Assembly: GCF_036227125.1 (NCBI RefSeq)
Contig: NZ_CP109435.1
Location: 9,052,001-9,116,000 of the forward strand
Direction of reading: 5' to 3'
Source of the DNA: Streptomyces sp. NBC_01485
GTDB lineage: Bacteria > Actinomycetota > Actinomycetes > Streptomycetales > Streptomycetaceae
DNA length: 64,000 nucleotides
The notes under the pieces are model-generated. The model was given only the letters and a program-made list of their open reading frames with translations, did no database searches and had not been told where the DNA came from. Both the position numbers and the translations under genes were made by a program. Positions 26,521 through 34,443 of this stretch are shown here, in pieces; position 1 is the first letter of the stretch, and each line of letters starts with the position of its first letter.

Positions 26521-27857
26521 TGCCGGACCTCCCGCTCCTCCCGCCGGAGGAGACACGCTTCCGGGCGTACGGCCCACGCCACATCGACACCATCGCCGGC
26601 CGCTTCGGACTGCCCGACGAGGTCACGGAGACCGTGCGCCGGATCTCCCTCGTGCTGCCCTTTCGGGTCAACGAGTACGTCCTGTCGGAGCTGATCGACT
26701 GGGACCGGATCCCCGACGACCCCATGTTCCAGCTGACCTTCCCGCAGCGCGGCATGCTGGCCCGCGCCGACGAGGAGCAGCTAGGCAAGCTCTCCGCCGA
26801 CCCCGCGGACCGGCTGCTGCTGCGGGACGCCGTGGCCGACGTCCGCGCCCGCCTCAACCCGCACCCCTCGGGGCAGCAGGAGTTCAACGTGCCCACCCTG
26901 GACGGCGTCGAGCTGCCCGGCCTGCAGCACAAGTACCGCGAGACCGTCCTGTACTTCCCCGGGCAGGGCCAGACCTGCCACGCGTACTGCACCTACTGTT
27001 TCCGCTGGGCGCAGTTCGTCGGCGACGCCGACCTGCGCTTCGCCGCGCCGGACCCCGGCGGCCTGCTCGCCTACCTCGGCGCGCATCCCGAGGCGCGCGA
27101 CGTGCTGGTCACCGGCGGCGACCCGATGGTCATGTCCACCGAGCGGCTGCGCGGTCACCTGGAGCCGCTGCTCGCCGTCGACTCCGTCGACACGATCCGC
27201 ATCGGCACCAAGTCGGTCGCCTACTGGCCGCAGCGGTTCGTCACCGACCAGGACGCCGACGACGTCCTCAGACTGTTCGAGCGCGTGACCGCGGCGGGCA
27301 AACAGCTCGCCGTGATGGCCCACTTCAGCCACCCGCGCGAACTCGACACCGACCTGGCGAGGCAGGCGATGGCCCGCATCCGTGCCACCGGCGCGGTCGT
27401 CTACTGCCAGGCGCCCCTGATCGCCCACGTCAACGACGACGCCGACGTGTGGAGCGCGCTGTGGCGGGCCGAACTGGCAGCCGGCGCCGTGCCGTACTAC
27501 CTGTTCGTGGAACGCGACACCGGACCGCACGACTACTTCAAGGTGCCGCTCGCCCGGGCCGTGGACATCTTCGCCGCCGCCTACCGCACCCTGCCCGGCC
27601 TCGCCCGCACCGTACGCGGCCCCGCCATGTCGGCCACCCCCGGCAAGGTCGTGGTGGACGGCGTCGAGGACGGCCCCGACGGCCGCCACTTCCGCCTGCG
27701 CATGCTCCAGGCACGCGACCCCGCCCTCGTAGGACGCCCCTTCCGGGCCCGCTGGACACCGGACGCGGCCTGGCTGGACGACCTGGAGATCGACCCGGCC
27801 ACCCCCGCCGACCTCGCCGCCGCACTACGAGGCTCCGGAGAAAGGACCGGGACATGA
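26520..27857 (+). CDS. KamA-family radical SAM 2,3-aminomutase
   Basis: 445 aa. The radical SAM cluster motif is CHAYCTYC (Cys153, 157, 160). VTGGDPMVMS follows, as in lysine 2,3-aminomutase, and the PLP-Lys motif is SATPGKVVVDG. These enzymes shift the alpha-amino group to C3, giving a beta-amino acid. The two acidic residues that hold the lysine side chain in clostridial lysine aminomutase (Asp293, Asp330) align with Arg (in FVERDTG) and Ser (in AMSATPGK). So lysine is doubtful; an acidic or neutral amino acid such as glutamate is more likely. Placed between carbamoyltransferase and aminotransferase with overlapping ends. Confidence 0.88.
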   Translation: MPDLPLLPPEETRFRAYGPRHIDTIAGRFGLPDEVTETVRRISLVLPFRVNEYVLSELIDWDRIPDDPMFQLTFPQRGMLARADEEQLGKLSADPADRLLLRDAVADVRARLNPHPSGQQEFNVPTLDGVELPGLQHKYRETVLYFPGQGQTCHAYCTYCFRWAQFVGDADLRFAAPDPGGLLAYLGAHPEARDVLVTGGDPMVMSTERLRGHLEPLLAVDSVDTIRIGTKSVAYWPQRFVTDQDADDVLRLFERVTAAGKQLAVMAHFSHPRELDTDLARQAMARIRATGAVVYCQAPLIAHVNDDADVWSALWRAELAAGAVPYYLFVERDTGPHDYFKVPLARAVDIFAAAYRTLPGLARTVRGPAMSATPGKVVVDGVEDGPDGRHFRLRMLQARDPALVGRPFRARWTPDAAWLDDLEIDPATPADLAAALRGSGERTGT

Positions 27858-29119
27858 CCGGCATCGCCGTGCGCCCGTCGTCGCCCAACCTGGCGCTCAA
27901 CCAGCTCGTGGACGAACGCCGTTCCGCCGGCGAGAACCTCGTCCACCTCGCCTTCGGCGAGGCCAGACTGCCGCTGCTGCCGCAACTGGCCGAGCAGTTG
28001 GCGGCCGGCGCCGCCCGCACCGCCTACGGTCCCGTGGCCGGCGCGCACGACGCCCGGGAGGCCGTCGCCGGCTACTTCCGCCGCCGCCGGCTGCCCACCG
28101 AGGCCGACCAGATCGTGCTGGCCCCCGGCAGCAAACCACTCCTGATGGCACTGCAACTCGCCGTCCCGGGCGATGTGTTGCTGCCCCGGCCGGCCTGGAA
28201 CACCTACGCCCCGCAGGCCGCCTACGCGGGCAAGCAGGTCTTCGGCGTGCCGATCCCCGACGAGTGCGGCGGCGTGCCCGAGCCGGGGGAGCTGCGCAAG
28301 GCGCTGCGCCGGGCGCGGGCCGACGGCCACGACCCGCGGCTGCTGGTCCTCACCCTGCCCGACAACCCGACGGGCACCCTCGCCCCGCCCGCGCTGGTCC
28401 GCGAACTGTGCGCGCTCGCCCGCGAGGAGGACCTGCTGATCGTCTCGGACGAGATCTACCGGGACATCGTGCACGACCCGGACACGACCCCGTACCTCAG
28501 TCCGGCGGAGGCGGCACCGGAGCGCACGGTGGTCACCAGCGGCCTGTCCAAGACGCTCGGCCTGGGCGGCTGGCGCATCGGGGTCGCGCGCTTCCCGCAG
28601 GGGGAGACGGGCGGGCGACTGCGGGACGCGGTGGTCTCGGTGGCCAGCGAACTGTGGTCCACACTGGCCGGCCCCATGCAACAGGTCGCCCGGTACGCCT
28701 TCGCCGAACCGCCGGAGATCACCGAACGGCTGCGCTCCGGCGCACGCCTGCACGGCGCGGTGGCCCGGCAGGTGCACCGCATCGCCGTCGAAGCGGGCGC
28801 CCACTGCCGTCCGCCCACCGGCGGGTTCTACGTCTACCCGGACTTCGCACCGCTGCGCGCCCGCCTCGCCGAACGGGGCGTCACCGACTCCGCGTCCCTG
28901 GCCCGCCGTCTCCTCGACGACTCCGGGATCGTCGTCCTCGCCGGCCACCTGCTCGGCGACGACCCCGGGGCCCTGCGCTTCAAGGCGGCCACCAGCCTGC
29001 TGTACGGCGACGAGAAACAGCAGGCGGAGGCGCTGGGCTGCGACGACCCGGTCCGCCTGCCGCACATCGCCGCCCAACTGGACGCCATCACGGAGGGCTT
29101 CGCCCGTCTCGTCCGCTAG
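27854..29119 (+). CDS. PLP-dependent aminotransferase, class I/II
   Basis: 421 aa; ATG overlaps the previous stop. Fold-type I motifs: TAYGPVAGAHDAREAVAGYF near residue 57, DNPTG (170-174), SDEIY (198-202) and the Schiff-base lysine Lys233 in SGLSKTLGLGGWRIG. The C-terminal Arg region GALRFKAATS would bind the substrate carboxylate. The family swaps amino and keto groups; here it may make or remove an amino group on the building block that also passes through the KamA enzyme. The specific substrate is not readable. Confidence 0.87.
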   Translation: MTGIAVRPSSPNLALNQLVDERRSAGENLVHLAFGEARLPLLPQLAEQLAAGAARTAYGPVAGAHDAREAVAGYFRRRRLPTEADQIVLAPGSKPLLMALQLAVPGDVLLPRPAWNTYAPQAAYAGKQVFGVPIPDECGGVPEPGELRKALRRARADGHDPRLLVLTLPDNPTGTLAPPALVRELCALAREEDLLIVSDEIYRDIVHDPDTTPYLSPAEAAPERTVVTSGLSKTLGLGGWRIGVARFPQGETGGRLRDAVVSVASELWSTLAGPMQQVARYAFAEPPEITERLRSGARLHGAVARQVHRIAVEAGAHCRPPTGGFYVYPDFAPLRARLAERGVTDSASLARRLLDDSGIVVLAGHLLGDDPGALRFKAATSLLYGDEKQQAEALGCDDPVRLPHIAAQLDAITEGFARLVR

Positions 29120-29163
29120 CCGACCGTCCCCCTTGTGTTCAAGAACCCTACGGAGAAAGCACG

Positions 29164-29877
29164 TTGAAGGAACTGGAACCCACCACTGAGACCTTCCGGG
29201 AGATCGCCGCCGCCGCGGACCGGCTGCTCGCCGGCCTCGACGCGCTCGGCGACGACGACATCGCGGCTCCGTCCCGGCTCCCCGGCTGGACGCGCGGCCA
29301 CGTCCTGAGCCACCTGGCCCGCCAAGTGCCGGCGCTGGAACGCCTGTTGGAGTGGGCGCGCACGGGTGTGGAGACCCCGCAGTACGCGAACCGGCAGGCC
29401 CGCGACGCCGAGATCGAGGCAGGTGCCCACCGCCTCGCCGCGGACCTGGTGGCGGACGTACGAGAGAGCGCGAGGCACTTCCAGCGGACTGTCGAAGAGC
29501 TGCCCGCGCCTGCCTGGAACGCCGCGATCAGGCCCTTCACCGGGGAGTTGTGCACCCCTCGCCGCATTCTGGTGATCCGGCTGCGGGAACTCGAACTGCA
29601 CCATGTGGACTTGGCCGTCGGCTATGACGTCGCCGACATTCCGGCGACCGCGCGGAACATCGTCCTGGACGACGTCCTCGGCTACTACGCCGCCGCCGAG
29701 GGCATGCCGGACTTCACGGTGCGGGGCGGCGACGGCGCGCAACTCGCCCGCTTCGGCACCGACGGCCCCGTGGTGTCCGGCGAGCCCGCCGACCTCCTGG
29801 CGTGGCTGGCCGGCCGGACGTCCGGCGCGCGCCTCGACACGACGGGCGAACTGCCGGTGCTGCCGCCGTGGCTCTGA
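29164..29877 (+). CDS. mycothiol-dependent maleylpyruvate isomerase-like (DinB fold) protein
   Basis: 237 aa from TTG 29164, with GGAGAAAG just upstream. LPGWTRGHVLSHLARQVPAL is the metal-binding N-terminal signature (MDMPI_N); RELELHHVDLAVGYDV supplies the Glu/His of the second metal half, and a small C-terminal domain ends PVLPPWL. Relatives use mycothiol to isomerise, conjugate or detoxify; some act in antibiotic pathways. Its place inside the operon suggests a thiol-dependent tailoring or resistance step. Confidence 0.8.
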   Translation: MKELEPTTETFREIAAAADRLLAGLDALGDDDIAAPSRLPGWTRGHVLSHLARQVPALERLLEWARTGVETPQYANRQARDAEIEAGAHRLAADLVADVRESARHFQRTVEELPAPAWNAAIRPFTGELCTPRRILVIRLRELELHHVDLAVGYDVADIPATARNIVLDDVLGYYAAAEGMPDFTVRGGDGAQLARFGTDGPVVSGEPADLLAWLAGRTSGARLDTTGELPVLPPWL

Positions 29878-29894
29878 CGAGGAAGGTGAACGAG

Positions 29895-31100
29895 ATGGCC
29901 GATAGGGACGATGTAGTTGGTACGGCTGGTATGGCTGGTACAGCTGATTTCGCCGCACCGGAGCAGTACGCGCTCGCCTCGGTCCACACGGGCCTGCTGG
30001 ACTGCATCCAGGTCAACCTGGCGGTGCTCGCCGATCACGTCCACGGGCCGGGCACGCACCTGCGGCTCGGCGCGCCGCTCCGGTTCGCCTCGTGGCCACT
30101 GCCGGACGGGCTGCCCACGGTCGACCCACCATTGGCGGATCAACTGGCTTTGGCCACCGCCCTGTTGGGCCTTCGTGTCACGCGACAGGAGCGCCTGACC
30201 CGCGACGAGATGCTCGCGTCCCTGTCCGAACGGGGCGGGACCCACTACGTCGTCGCGGACGCCTACGATCTGCCCTGGCTGCCCTACTACGACCACGCCC
30301 ACATGGACCACAGCTTCCTGCTCGCGGCGGGAGCGGACGGCTGGCACGTCACGGACGCGTACCGCATCGACACCCAGTGGGGGCCCGCCGTGCCCGGCAC
30401 CTGGGTGCTGGCACGGGAGAAACTGGCCCGGATCACGTCGGCCGAGTTCATCGCGCTGGAACCCGCCGACCTCGCGCCCGTGGCCGACCTCTCGCCCACT
30501 TTGACGGTGGACGCCGACACGGTCGAGTCATATCTGACGGCATATCAGAACCATGCCGACCGTGGCCGTGCCCTGGAGCGACTCGCTGCGGAGACCTGGC
30601 TGTTGGCGCGTGCCCGCAAGCTGCACACCAAGTACCGGGCGCTGTTCGCGGGACGTGACGAGGAAACCGAGGCCGAGGGCGGGCAGTTGCGTGCCTGGGA
30701 CAAGGCGGTCGAGCAGACCTACCTCGCCCACCGCCGGGTGTCCCGCGGCCGTGCCGAACCGGCCGGCGTGGTGGACCGTCTGCGAGAGGTCCTGGCCGCC
30801 GACCGTACGGTGTTCGGAGCCGAGGGCGCCGTCCCCGCACCCGCCCCGACAGTGCCCGGATCCGCCACGGACGACGCCCTGCGCCGACGCGTGGCCGCCG
30901 TCGCCGCAGCCGTCCTCGGGGTGCCCGAGACGGACCTCCTCGCGGGGGCGGCGTTCGACTCCTTCCCCTCGTTCAGCTCGTTCCGGCTGGTCGAGATCAT
31001 CGAGGGCGTCGAGAGCGCACTGGACCGCGAACTGGACCCCGACCACCTGATCCCCGAGAACCTGCGGCGGGTCGACGACCTCTGCCGCATCCTCCGCTGA
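29895..31100 (+). CDS. BtrH-like transferase domain fused to a C-terminal carrier domain
   Basis: 401 aa. The N-terminal part has HTGLLDCIQVNLAVL (His31, Cys37) and, around residues 120-170, YVVADAYDLPWLPYYDHAH then DHSFLLAAG and VTDAYRIDTQWG. This Cys/His layout resembles BtrH-type N-terminal domains; BtrH moves an acyl group from a carrier protein to an amine in butirosin assembly. The last 75 residues look like a carrier protein: FSSFRLVEIIEGVESAL, with Ser362 at the phosphopantetheine position but Ser instead of the usual Asp before it. A Thr/Gly-rich start (residues 9-17) is low complexity. The fusion suggests intramolecular handover of the acyl group. Assignment of the first domain is tentative. 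Confidence 0.55.
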   Translation: MADRDDVVGTAGMAGTADFAAPEQYALASVHTGLLDCIQVNLAVLADHVHGPGTHLRLGAPLRFASWPLPDGLPTVDPPLADQLALATALLGLRVTRQERLTRDEMLASLSERGGTHYVVADAYDLPWLPYYDHAHMDHSFLLAAGADGWHVTDAYRIDTQWGPAVPGTWVLAREKLARITSAEFIALEPADLAPVADLSPTLTVDADTVESYLTAYQNHADRGRALERLAAETWLLARARKLHTKYRALFAGRDEETEAEGGQLRAWDKAVEQTYLAHRRVSRGRAEPAGVVDRLREVLAADRTVFGAEGAVPAPAPTVPGSATDDALRRRVAAVAAAVLGVPETDLLAGAAFDSFPSFSSFRLVEIIEGVESALDRELDPDHLIPENLRRVDDLCRILR

Positions 31101-31162
31101 CGAGCCCGGACGAGACCAAGGTCAGACCGGACAAGCCCAGACGAGACCAGAAGGGACCCTTC

Positions 31163-31429
31163 GTGGACCCCCGCTTCACCGAACTGCTGCGCTCCTCCCT
31201 CAAGCTCGCCGACCGCGACGCCGACGCCATCACTCCGGACACCGAGCTGCGCAAGATCGGCCTCGACTCCATGCAGGCCATCGAGCTGCTCTTCTCCATC
31301 GAGGACACCTTCGGCATCTCCCTGCCGGACGACGAGCTCAACGACACCACCTTCGCGACCGCCGGCAGCCTGTGGCGGGCGATCGCCGCGCAGTTGTCGG
31401 ACGAACCCGGCGGCGAGGTGACGCCGTGA
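31163..31429 (+). CDS. free-standing carrier protein (ACP/PCP)
   Basis: 88 aa from GTG 31163 with AAGGGA upstream. Typical four-helix carrier with KIGLDSMQAIELLFSIED; the phosphopantetheine serine is Ser36. Helix 2 is acidic. Its stop overlaps the first dehydrogenase gene (GTGA), and the second adenylation enzyme lies in the same run of genes, so it probably carries the residue that the two flavoenzymes oxidise. Confidence 0.92.
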   Translation: MDPRFTELLRSSLKLADRDADAITPDTELRKIGLDSMQAIELLFSIEDTFGISLPDDELNDTTFATAGSLWRAIAAQLSDEPGGEVTP

Positions 31430-32586
31430 CCGCGCCCCTGGACCTGACCGACCAGCTCGCCCACGTCGCCCGCGTCTGTGAGGAGCACCGGCAACGCACC
31501 GACCGGGACGCCGTGTTCCCGGTGGAGGCGCTGGACGCGCTGCGCCGCACCGGCCTGCTCGGCCTCCTGGTTCCGGTCGAGTACGGCGGTCTCGGGGGCA
31601 CCGTCCGGGACCTGGTCGGGGCGGCGCTGACCCTCGGGCGCAGCGACACGTCCGTCGGCATGATCTTCGCGATGCACTGCCAGCAGACGGCGGCCGTGGT
31701 GGGTCACGCCGGCGAGCGGCTGCGCAAGGAGCTGCTGCCGCGCGTCGCGGGTGGGGAGGTCTACCTCGCCTCGGTGACCACGGAGGCGGGCAAGGGTGGT
31801 CATCTGCTGTCCGCGCAGGCGCAGTTGGGGCGCTCGGGGGAGCGGCTGGAGATCGACCGCCTCGCGCCCGTCGTGACCGGCGGGATGTACGCCGACGGCT
31901 TCCTCATCACGATGCGCAGCGCGGGGGAGCAGGCCGAGCACGAGGTGTCGTTGGTGTACGCCGACCGTGACCAGTTGGAGGTGACCGGTTCCGGCGACTG
32001 GCAGCCGCTGGGCATGCGGGCGAGCCACAGTCTTCCGCTGCGGCTGACCGGCGGTGTGCCGGGCCATCAAGTGGTCGGCGAGCACGGGCGGTTCCATGAG
32101 ATCGCCGGGAAGGTCTTCGGGCCGCTGGCCCATCTGGGCTGGTCCGCGGTGTGGCTCGGCACGGCGGCGGGCGCGCTGTCGCGGGTGCTGAGGATGATCC
32201 GCGGCCGGGAGGGCCGGGACCGGTTCGACGTCGGCTCGGAGCTGCTCCTCACCCGGATCTCCCGGGCGCGCCAGCGGCTGGACGTGGTGCACGCGCTGCT
32301 GTGGCGGGCGCTGGAGGTGGTGGAGTCGGGCGAGGACCTGTCGGTGCCGGCGCGGCAGCTCCTGCTGAACTCCCTGAAGATCACCGCGTCCGAGGAGTGC
32401 CTCGCGGCGGTGGACGGCCTCGTCGACGCGGTCGGCCTGCGCCACGGCTACCTCAAGGACTCGCCCACCCGCCTCGAACAGGCCCTGCGCGACCTGCGCT
32501 CGGCGGCCCTGAACTACAGCAACGACCGGCTGCATCTGGCGGACGGCAGACTGGCGTTGCGTGACCAGGGAGTGAGCTTTGCCTGA
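31426..32586 (+). CDS. acyl-CoA dehydrogenase-like flavoenzyme 1
   Basis: 386 aa, GTG start overlapping the ACP stop. The acyl-CoA dehydrogenase order is visible: helical N-domain (LLGLLVPVEYGGLGGTVRD), middle beta-domain (YLASVTTEAGKGGHLLSA; PLGMRASHS), then the C-terminal helical bundle (IAGKVFGPLAHLGWSAVWLG). DSPTRLEQALRDLRSAALNY near the end takes the place of the usual RD-x-R segment. Family members remove hydrogens from the alpha-beta bond of thioesters; carrier-bound versions act on aminoacyl-PCP (as in pyrrole formation) or, without thioester, as N-oxygenases. The ACP partner favours on-carrier oxidation. Confidence 0.82.
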   Translation: MTAPLDLTDQLAHVARVCEEHRQRTDRDAVFPVEALDALRRTGLLGLLVPVEYGGLGGTVRDLVGAALTLGRSDTSVGMIFAMHCQQTAAVVGHAGERLRKELLPRVAGGEVYLASVTTEAGKGGHLLSAQAQLGRSGERLEIDRLAPVVTGGMYADGFLITMRSAGEQAEHEVSLVYADRDQLEVTGSGDWQPLGMRASHSLPLRLTGGVPGHQVVGEHGRFHEIAGKVFGPLAHLGWSAVWLGTAAGALSRVLRMIRGREGRDRFDVGSELLLTRISRARQRLDVVHALLWRALEVVESGEDLSVPARQLLLNSLKITASEECLAAVDGLVDAVGLRHGYLKDSPTRLEQALRDLRSAALNYSNDRLHLADGRLALRDQGVSFA

Positions 32587-33757
32587 GCCGGAGTGTCTTG
32601 AGGCAGAGCGGATTGAGCCTGAGTGGCTTGAGGCGGTGTCGCGGCCGGTCACACCGGGCGGCGCCTTCGCCGCGCTCGACGCCCTGCCCGGCAGTGCGAG
32701 CGGCGCCGAGGTCTGGGCCGCGCTCGGGGCCGGGGGAGGGATCTCCGGGTCCTACCGCGACGGCTCGGTACGGGCGGGCCTGGACCCCGACGCTCTCGCG
32801 GACGTCCTCAGTGCGGTGGACGCCCGCTTCTCCGTCGCGGCCACACTGTCGGCCGGCGTTCAACTGGCAACAGCACTGCCGGTGTTGGCGGCGGGCGGCG
32901 GACCGGTGGTGGAGAAGACGCTGTCCGGCGCGCTGTCCGGCCGGACGACCGTCGCGCTGGCGGCCACCGACGTCACGGCGGGCACCGACCTGACCGGCCT
33001 GCGCACCGAGGTGCGGCTCGCCGGGGACGGTGTGCGGGTGTCGGGCGAGAAGCAGTGGATCGCCAACGCCACCACCGCCGCGTCGTTCCTCGTACTGGCC
33101 CGCCACCGCCCCGGCCGTCACTTCACCGACTTCACGTGGATCCTGGTGCCCGCCGACGCGCCCGGTGTCACGGTGCGGCCCGCGCCGTCCGCGTTGTTCG
33201 CGGACTCGGGCGTCGGCCATGTGGAGTTCGACGACGTGGCCCTGAGCCGGGAGCACGTGGTGGGCCGGGTGGGTCTGGGCCTGCCTCTCTTCGCCCGGCA
33301 CATCGCGGGCGAGCGTCTCGCCGGTGCCCTGTGGGGGGTGGCCCTGTGCCGCCGCGTCCTGGCCGACACACACCGTCGGCTGTCCGGCCGCGCACACGGC
33401 ACGGGAACCCTGTGGGACCTCGACCACGTACGCCAGCGCTTCGCACGGTGCCTCGTTCGCGTGCAGGAACTCCAGGCACTCGCCGCGTGCCGGGGCGAGG
33501 CGGTGGCGACCCGGTACGACACGGCGGCGGCCGCCACCCTGAAAGCCGCGGCCGGCAGCACCGTCACCGACGTACTGGCCGAGTGCGCGCAGTTGTGGGG
33601 CTCGGCGGGGTTCGCCACCGGCGGCATCCAGGAAGTCCGCGCCCAGGCGGCGCTGTTCGGGATCGGCGGGGGCGCGACAGAGGTGGTGCTCGACCTGGTG
33701 GCGGACAACGCCGGACGACTGCTGGACGCCCTGGCCCGCCCAGGCACGCTGCCATGA
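32579..33757 (+). CDS. acyl-CoA dehydrogenase-like flavoenzyme 2
   Basis: 392 aa from TTG 32579, overlapping the first dehydrogenase by 8 bp. The middle domain shows VRVSGEKQWIANATTAASF, the classic flavin-contact GxKxWIxNA motif, then FADSGVGHVEFDDVALS. The C-terminal bundle contains GSAGFATGGIQEVRAQA near the substrate-exit region. It is more divergent at the N-terminus, where the first 20 residues (repeated PE/LE) are low complexity. Two side-by-side paralogues suggest a heteromer, or two successive dehydrogenations. Confidence 0.82.
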   Translation: MPEPECLEAERIEPEWLEAVSRPVTPGGAFAALDALPGSASGAEVWAALGAGGGISGSYRDGSVRAGLDPDALADVLSAVDARFSVAATLSAGVQLATALPVLAAGGGPVVEKTLSGALSGRTTVALAATDVTAGTDLTGLRTEVRLAGDGVRVSGEKQWIANATTAASFLVLARHRPGRHFTDFTWILVPADAPGVTVRPAPSALFADSGVGHVEFDDVALSREHVVGRVGLGLPLFARHIAGERLAGALWGVALCRRVLADTHRRLSGRAHGTGTLWDLDHVRQRFARCLVRVQELQALAACRGEAVATRYDTAAAATLKAAAGSTVTDVLAECAQLWGSAGFATGGIQEVRAQAALFGIGGGATEVVLDLVADNAGRLLDALARPGTLP

Positions 33758-34443
33758 CGGAGCCCGCAGCGGAAGCCATATCGGCACCTGTGACGGTCGC
33801 GGACGAGGTGTGGGTGGCCGTGGCTGCTCTCGACCGGGTCGCGCCGAGCGGTCACCGGGACGACCGCCTCCGGGCCGTCGCCCTGCCCGAATGGCGGGCC
33901 GCCGAGTTCCTGGCCGGCCGCGGTCTGCTGCGCGAACTGCTGGCGGCGGTCCGCCCCCGGCTGGCCGACCGGGACGTCGTCACCGACGTACGAGGCAAGC
34001 CCCGCCTGCGCGGGCGGCCCGGTGTCGGCGTCAGCGTCTCGCACAGCCGGGGCACGGTGGCGGTGGCCGTCGCGGTCGGCCGGGAGCTGGGCGTGGACGT
34101 GCAGCAGCCGCGGGAGACGGTTTCCGCGACGCTGACGCGCAGGCTGCTGGGAGAGCACGCGCGGGACCTGACAGGACTGTCCGCGGCGGGAGTGGCCCGG
34201 GAGGCGGCGTGGGTATGGACGGCCCAGGAAGCATGCGTCAAGGCCGGGGGAGAGGGGCTGCGGGGCCGGCCGTGGTCGATCGACGTACCGCAGGGCGCCC
34301 GCGCGGGCCACTGGGGCGACTACCGCTGGGTCAGCCTGCGCGAGCACTCGGCGATCCCGCTGAGCTGCGCGTTCGGCAGGCGAAGCACAGCGCGGAGCGC
34401 ACAACACACCTTCACCACGGGAAAGGGCGATCGGCAGACATGA
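33754..34443 (+). CDS. 4'-phosphopantetheinyl transferase, Sfp type (second copy)
   Basis: 229 aa; ATG overlaps the preceding stop and its own stop overlaps the next ATG. Motifs: RGKPRLRGRPGVGVSVSHS, ELGVDVQ (where most relatives have DIE) and WTAQEACVKAGGEGLRG (where many have KE). Gln replacing the usual metal-side Glu in DVQ is a change to note, yet the rest of the fold is intact. It presumably primes the carriers at 29895 and 31163. Its place inside the operon supports a self-contained carrier-based pathway. Confidence 0.85.
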   Translation: MTEPAAEAISAPVTVADEVWVAVAALDRVAPSGHRDDRLRAVALPEWRAAEFLAGRGLLRELLAAVRPRLADRDVVTDVRGKPRLRGRPGVGVSVSHSRGTVAVAVAVGRELGVDVQQPRETVSATLTRRLLGEHARDLTGLSAAGVAREAAWVWTAQEACVKAGGEGLRGRPWSIDVPQGARAGHWGDYRWVSLREHSAIPLSCAFGRRSTARSAQHTFTTGKGDRQT

